A DNA stretch of 8,881 nt from Holophagaceae bacterium (GTDB taxonomy: Bacteria > Acidobacteriota > Holophagae > Holophagales > Holophagaceae): NCBI GenBank assembly GCA_003158505.1, contig PMJK01000084.1:1-8881 (forward strand), written 5' to 3'. The notes under the pieces are model-generated. The model was not told the origin of the DNA, did not search any database, and saw nothing but the letters and a program-made list of their open reading frames with translations. Numbering within the stretch: the first letter of the stretch is position 1; each line of letters opens with the position of its first letter. Below, in pieces: positions 5,730 to 8,881 of this stretch. Made by a program: the position numbers and the translations under genes.

Positions 5730-6311
5730 ATGATCCGTCCCTTCCAAGGCATGGTTCCCAAGCTTGGTTCGCGCGTCTTCGTGCCCGACAGCGCCCTCAT
5801 CCTGGGCGACGTGACCCTCGGCGATGACGCCAGCATCTGGTTCCACTGCACCATCCGGGGCGACGTGAACTGGATCCGCATCGGCGCCCGCACCAACATC
5901 CAGGACGCCTGCTGCCTGCATGTCACCAACGGAAAGTGGCCGCTCCTCATCGAGGAGGAGGTGAGCATCGCCCACAACGTGATGCTGCACGGCTGCACCA
6001 TCCGGAAGGGCGCCCTCATCGGCATGAGCACCACGATCATGGACGGGGCGGAGATCGGCGAAGGCTGCCTGGTGGCCGCGGGGAGCCTGCTGCGCGAAGG
6101 TTTCAAGGCCCCGCCCCACAGCCTTGTCGCGGGTTGGCCTGCGGCCGTGAAAGGGCCCCTCAGCGACGATCAGCGCGGTCTCGTCAGCAGTGTCTGGGCC
6201 CGGTACGTGCGCTACAAGGAGGCCTATTTCAGGGATGGCTGGCCCCTGGCCGAAGCCCCAAAGATCGATGACCCTCAGCCGGGGTTCGCCGAGGGACATC
6301 CATTCCCCTGA
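5730..6311 (+). CDS. Gamma-carbonic anhydrase-like left-handed beta-helix protein
   Basis: A cytosolic 193-residue protein of the gamma-CA/YrdA/PaaY family, which forms trimers with metal at the subunit interfaces. Hexapeptide turns run from about residue 14 to 122, followed by a C-terminal helix. The three metal ligands are present as H64 (CCLHVT), H82 (IAHN) and H87 (MLHGCTI). R43 and D45 in IRGDVNWI, and Q58-D59 in NIQDA, match conserved active-site and trimer residues. Many family members show weak or no CO2 hydration, so true carbonic anhydrase activity is not assured. GGAG lies 6 nt before the ATG, supporting this start. It follows the yeiH-type gene by 21 bp, suggesting one transcript. 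After its stop, 93 bp separate it from the next gene with no clear terminator. Confidence 0.88.
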   Translation: MIRPFQGMVPKLGSRVFVPDSALILGDVTLGDDASIWFHCTIRGDVNWIRIGARTNIQDACCLHVTNGKWPLLIEEEVSIAHNVMLHGCTIRKGALIGMSTTIMDGAEIGEGCLVAAGSLLREGFKAPPHSLVAGWPAAVKGPLSDDQRGLVSSVWARYVRYKEAYFRDGWPLAEAPKIDDPQPGFAEGHPFP

Positions 6312-6404
6312 CCGACAGCCAGGATCCGGCGAGGAGGTCACGCCACAGTCCCGCCAGGAATCCCCTTCCCCATCCAGTGCGAGCATTGTTAGACTCACTG
6401 GACC

Positions 6405-7484
6405 ATGTCCCCCCTGCTGATCCTCCGCGTCCACGCCGATCTGCGCCTTGGGCTGGGCCATGTGGCCCGGGCGCTCGCCATCCAGGAGGCTTGGCGCATC
6501 CATGGTGGCCAGGCCTGCATCGCCATCTCGGGAAATGATCGGGCGCGGCGGGTGGGCGGCGGCACCCATCCCTTCCTGGATGAGCCCCTGCCCTGCGAGG
6601 CCCGGTACCTCGGCGAAGATCTCCATGCGGCCCTGCCAGCGGACCTCAAGTCCCGGGCCTCGGTGGTGCTGGTGGACCAGTGGGACACCAACGCCGCCTT
6701 GCTTCAGGCCTTGCGCCCCCTGAAGGTGGCCGTGCTGGAGGACGACACCGACGCCCACGAAACGGCGGACCTGCTCTTCCAACCCTTCCTGGAGGGCGTC
6801 CGCTGGCCGGATCATCCCGTGAAGGTGGTGAATGGCTGCAAGGTACGCCCCTTCGAAACGACCTCTGGCACCTGCCGCGTGCTGCGGGGATCCAGCTTCA
6901 TTGTGGTGGACAGAATGGCCCTGGAACTGCGTCCCAAGCGGATGCCCCTGCAGCCCCTGGCGGTCCACAAGCTGCTGGTCACTTTCGGCGGCAGCGACGG
7001 GCCGAACCTGGCCCAGAAGGCCTTCGACACCCTCGCCCGCCTCGCAGCGGAGGATCACTGGCGCGGCGCCTGCACGATCCTCGCCCCCAACGGGATCCAG
7101 GGCAGTCCCTTTCCGGGCTGCACCGTGGTTCACAGCATCCCCCAGCTCACCCGCCGCATCCCGAGCTTCGACGCCGTCTGGTGTTCGGCCGGAGTCACCC
7201 TGGCGGAAGCCCTCTGCATGGGGATCCCCGCCACCGTGTGGGGCCAGAACGAGCGGCAGCACGGTATCCTGTCCGACCTGGCCATGGCCAATGGCTGCTT
7301 CGACCTGGGCATGGGGCCCGAGGCGGATCTCGCCATCGTGCGGGAGGCCCTGGCCCAGTGGCTGGGTCCCGAGGGCCAGGACAACCGGCAGGAGCAGGTG
7401 CGCGACGGCATGTTGCTGGTGGATGGCCTGGCCGCCTCGCGCATCGCCCAGGAGCTGTGGAAGCTCGCAGGATGCCAGTCCTAG
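6405..7484 (+). CDS. PseG/SpsG-like nucleotide-sugar hydrolase (GT-B fold)
   Basis: This 359-residue protein resembles PseG, which removes UDP from a 2,4-diacetamido-trideoxy-hexose in pseudaminic acid synthesis, and its relative SpsG. The N-terminal motif DLRLGLGHVARAL places H19 at the PseG catalytic His position. VVLVDQWDTN (87-96), LLVTFGGSDGPNL (190-202) and SAGVTLAEALCMGIP (261-275), followed by QNERQ, match the family's order of motifs, the last ones binding UDP. No acetyltransferase domain is fused. The usual partners (pseB, C, F, H, I) are absent, so the substrate is uncertain and could be another UDP sugar. An in-frame stop at 6390-6392 fixes ATG 6405 as the first possible start. 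No Shine-Dalgarno sequence precedes it, while a -10-like TAGACT sits at 6390-6395, so the mRNA may be almost leaderless. The stop codon overlaps a strong inverted repeat. Confidence 0.8.
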   Translation: MSPLLILRVHADLRLGLGHVARALAIQEAWRIHGGQACIAISGNDRARRVGGGTHPFLDEPLPCEARYLGEDLHAALPADLKSRASVVLVDQWDTNAALLQALRPLKVAVLEDDTDAHETADLLFQPFLEGVRWPDHPVKVVNGCKVRPFETTSGTCRVLRGSSFIVVDRMALELRPKRMPLQPLAVHKLLVTFGGSDGPNLAQKAFDTLARLAAEDHWRGACTILAPNGIQGSPFPGCTVVHSIPQLTRRIPSFDAVWCSAGVTLAEALCMGIPATVWGQNERQHGILSDLAMANGCFDLGMGPEADLAIVREALAQWLGPEGQDNRQEQVRDGMLLVDGLAASRIAQELWKLAGCQS

Positions 7485-7542
7485 GAGCCTGTCCAATGTA
7501 AGTTGGAAGGCCCCGCGCGTGAATACCAGGACAGGCTCCTGG
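7483..7542. repeat. Perfect 12-bp inverted repeat overlapping the stop codon of the PseG-like gene
   Basis: AGGAGCCTGTCC (7483-7494) and GGACAGGCTCCT (7529-7540) are exact reverse complements, 34 nt apart. The left arm starts inside the TAG stop (7482-7484). A small hairpin TCCAA/TTGGA (7492-7496 with 7503-7507) overlaps the inner end of the left arm, and the competing hairpin CCAGGA-CAGGC-TCCTGG (7526-7542) would use up the right arm, so several exclusive folds are possible. There is no T-tract, so it is not a standard intrinsic terminator. It could be a transcript 3'-end stabiliser, an attenuating structure ahead of rplM, or the paired ends of a tiny decayed mobile element. Structure seen; role inferred. 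Confidence 0.75.
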
Positions 7543-7552
7543 AAATCCCGGC

Positions 7553-7581
7553 TTGACCCCCAGCCCTCGCAACGATAAGCT
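7553..7581 (+). promoter_or_regulatory. Sigma70-type promoter of the rplM-rpsI operon
   Basis: TTGACC (7553-7558; five of six) and TAAGCT (7576-7581; three of six) are spaced by 17 bp. Transcription would begin near 7588, leaving an untranslated leader of about 63 nt. The leader has only a weak possible hairpin (CACC 7601-7604 with GGTG near 7610). The position directly after the inverted repeat supports a transcription unit starting here and separate from the PseG-like gene. Confidence 0.55.
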
Positions 7582-7650
7582 TTCCCTTCTGTGGATTCGT
7601 CACCCCTGAGGTGGTGTCTTTGCAGCGCGACTGTGATACCGGAGTAGGCC

Positions 7651-8085
7651 ATGAGCACGTACTTCCCGAAAGCCAATGAACTCAAGCGCCAGTGGTTCCT
7701 GGTGGATGCCACCGGCATCGCCGTGGGCCGCCTGAGCACCGCCGTGGCGGATGTCCTGTCCGGCAAGAACAAACCGACCTGGACCCCCTTCCTCGACACG
7801 GGCGATCACGTCATCGTCATCAACGCGGAGAAGGCTGTGCTGACCGGCAAGAAGGGCGTCCAGAAGATCTACCGTCGCACGACCACCCAGCCTGGCTCCA
7901 TGAAGGAAGTCCGTGCCGAGGTGATGAAGACCACCTTCCCCGAGCGCATCATCGAGAGCGCGGTCAAAGGCATGCTGCCCAAGGGCCCCCTCGGCCGGGC
8001 GATGTACCGCAAGCTCAAGGTCTATGCAGGCCCGGACCATGAGCAGTCCGCCCAGCAGCCCCTGATCATGACCATCCAGAAGTAA
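7651..8085 (+). CDS. rplM: 50S ribosomal protein L13
   Basis: An early-assembling large-subunit protein of 144 residues, the normal length. The family signatures are visible: WFLVDATGIAVGRLST (15-30), GKNKPTWTPFLDTGDHVIVI (38-57), NAEKAVLTGKK, then AVKGMLPKGPLGRAMYRKLK, YAGPDHEQSAQQP and a short tail. The loop after KIYRR reads TTTQPGSMK where E. coli has a Gly-rich HTGHIGG-type segment, a local divergence. GGAG lies 8 nt before the ATG. It is followed by rpsI after 14 bp, the L13-S9 pair conserved across bacteria. A promoter about 70 bp upstream drives the operon. Confidence 0.97.
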   Translation: MSTYFPKANELKRQWFLVDATGIAVGRLSTAVADVLSGKNKPTWTPFLDTGDHVIVINAEKAVLTGKKGVQKIYRRTTTQPGSMKEVRAEVMKTTFPERIIESAVKGMLPKGPLGRAMYRKLKVYAGPDHEQSAQQPLIMTIQK

Positions 8086-8099
8086 GAGGCGAGGACCCC

Positions 8100-8492
8100 A
8101 TGGCCATCATCCAGAATTACGGAACCGGTCGCCGCAAGAGCGCGGCCGCTCGCGCCTTCCTGCGCCCCGGCACCGGCAAGATCACCGTCAACGGCCGCAG
8201 CCTGGAGAGCTACTTCCCCAACGCCGTGCTACGGATGATGGTCCACCAGCCCCTGGTGCTGGCCGACCTCGACGGCAAGTTCGACATGATCATCAGCGTC
8301 ACCGGTGGTGGCCCCGCTGGCCAGGCCTCGGCCATCCGCATGGGCATTTCCCGGGCGCTGCTCAGCTACAACGACCAGCTCAAGTCCATGCTGCGCGGCG
8401 CCGGCCTCCTGACCCGCGACCCCCGCATGAAGGAACGCAAGAAGCCCGGCCGCCGGGCCGCGCGACGCCGCTTCCAGTTCAGCAAGCGCTAG
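8100..8492 (+). CDS. rpsI: 30S ribosomal protein S9
   Basis: A small-subunit head protein of 130 residues, the usual length, whose basic C-terminal tail reaches the P-site tRNA. Seen: GTGRRKSAAARAFLRPGTGK near the N-terminus, NGRSLESYFP, VTGGGPAGQASAIRMGISRA (67-86) and the tail KKPGRRAARRRFQFSKR ending in the conserved SKR. A GAGG/AGGA ribosome binding site lies in the 14-bp gap after rplM, indicating translation from the shared mRNA. A strong terminator begins 10 bp after the stop, closing the two-gene operon. Confidence 0.97.
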   Translation: MAIIQNYGTGRRKSAAARAFLRPGTGKITVNGRSLESYFPNAVLRMMVHQPLVLADLDGKFDMIISVTGGGPAGQASAIRMGISRALLSYNDQLKSMLRGAGLLTRDPRMKERKKPGRRAARRRFQFSKR

Positions 8493-8502
8493 TCTGTCTC
8501 TG

Positions 8503-8537
8503 GAAGGGGGAGCCATCCGGTTCCCCCTTCTGTTTTT
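8503..8537 (+). terminator. Intrinsic terminator of rplM-rpsI
   Basis: GAAGGGGGA (8503-8511) pairs exactly with TCCCCCTTC (8522-8530), extended inward by GCC with GGT (one G-U pair) around an ATCC loop. TGTTTTT follows directly, giving a 12-bp stem and T-tract. It sits just after the rpsI stop, so rpsB must have its own promoter or rely on readthrough. Confidence 0.92.
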
Positions 8538-8611
8538 CCGGTCCGTCCCCAATCAAGTTCCGGGGCGGGCGATTCGGGCGAGGGAACCACCCCAAGCCTT
8601 TCATCCCACCC

Positions 8612-8627
8612 GCGGCACCTTCGCCGC
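8612..8627 (+). promoter_or_regulatory. Small leader hairpin upstream of rpsB
   Basis: GCGGC (8612-8616) pairs with GCCGC (8623-8627) around a 6-nt loop, ending shortly before the GGGAGG ribosome binding site of rpsB. S2 represses its own mRNA in several bacteria through leader structures, but I cannot match this hairpin to a known S2-leader family. The 108-bp stretch from the terminator to rpsB shows no clear -35/-10 pair. It may be a simple chance hairpin. Confidence 0.3.
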
Positions 8628-8645
8628 TTGACCAGGGAGGCCAGC

Positions 8646-8881
8646 ATGGCTGCCATCCAGATGAAGGAACTCCTCGAGGCCGGTGCCCATTTTGGACACC
8701 AGACCAAGCGTTGGAACCCCAAGATGAAGAAATACATCTTCGGGGCCCGCAACAGCATCTATATCATCGACCTCCAGAAGACCCTTCGCCTCTGGAACAC
8801 TGCCGCCAACTTCCTCACTAAGGCCGCCAGCGAGGGGAAGAATTTCCTCTTCGTGGCCACCAAGCCCCAGGCCCAGGAACT
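8646..8881 (+). CDS. rpsB: 30S ribosomal protein S2, N-terminal part (3' end outside window)
   Basis: The first 78 residues of S2 are visible and run off the window. Signatures: IQMKELLEAGAHFGHQTKRW (4-23), NPKMKKYIFGARNSIYIIDL, QKT, then FLFVATKPQAQE in the place of the usual FVGTKKQA motif. GGGAGG lies 6 nt before the ATG, fixing the start. It follows the rpsI terminator by about 108 bp and so opens a new transcription unit, which in most bacteria continues with tsf. Confidence 0.96.
   Translation, partial: MAAIQMKELLEAGAHFGHQTKRWNPKMKKYIFGARNSIYIIDLQKTLRLWNTAANFLTKAASEGKNFLFVATKPQAQE

Noticed and set aside
6331..6338. A perfect Shine-Dalgarno-like GAGGAGGT in the gap before the PseG-like gene
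   Set aside because: No ATG, GTG or TTG follows at a usable distance, and it is too far from ATG 6405 to serve that gene.
6374..6401. Inverted repeat CCAGTG/CACTGG around the candidate -10 of the PseG-like gene
   Set aside because: Six-base arms with a 16-base spacer are likely by chance in this sequence, and nothing else supports an operator.
4905..7799. A 964-codon open frame on the minus strand running antisense to the yeiH-type, gamma-CA, PseG-like and rplM genes
   Set aside because: It lies wholly opposite four well-identified genes. Its translation is low-complexity, rich in Gly, His, Gln and Glu with no recognisable domain, as expected from the antisense frame of high-GC coding sequence. 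Its length reflects codon bias, not a gene.

Overview
The window is GC-rich, gene-dense bacterial chromosome. It carries nine complete protein genes, two cut by the window edges, one tRNA, and several promoters, terminators and inverted repeats. The EF-P loop type, the unlinked mix of housekeeping genes and the high GC suggest a Holophagae-like acidobacterium (Geothrix/Holophaga relatives). That is inference from memory of similar proteins, not a search result. I see no phage, transposase, plasmid or CRISPR signature.

Left part (1-2400). The 3' end of moeA (molybdenum cofactor insertion) converges on a Crp/Fnr-family regulator gene, with a compact three-hairpin palindromic element (721-798) between them. 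The regulator has a CRP-type DNA-reading helix, and a near-consensus TGTGA-N6-TCAC site lies in its own upstream region. Its sensor domain lacks the residues CRP uses for cAMP. Upstream on the same (minus) strand is efp, whose loop tip carries Asn at position 34. Upstream of that is a tRNA-Val(CAC) with its own promoter and a strong intrinsic terminator directly after its encoded CCA.

Middle (2439-6311). A PLP aminotransferase of the aspartate/aromatic type and a LysR regulator both lie on the minus strand. The LysR gene is divergent from a yeiH-type membrane transporter gene, which is followed 21 bp later by a gamma-carbonic-anhydrase-like gene. The LysR/yeiH spacer is short, AT-rich and holds two overlapping inverted repeats, so a YeiE-YeiH-like regulatory pair is likely. 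The carbonic-anhydrase-like protein is probably translated from the same transcript.

Right part (6405-8881). A stand-alone PseG/SpsG-like nucleotide-sugar hydrolase gene ends inside a perfect 12-bp inverted repeat. The ribosomal protein operon rplM-rpsI follows, with its own promoter and a clear terminator. The start of rpsB follows with its own leader.

No single element is convincingly a new system. The best leads are the two palindromic elements (721-798 and 7483-7542), the Asn34 EF-P, the self-operator of the non-cAMP Crp-like regulator, the LysR/YeiH/gamma-CA cluster and the orphan PseG-like enzyme.
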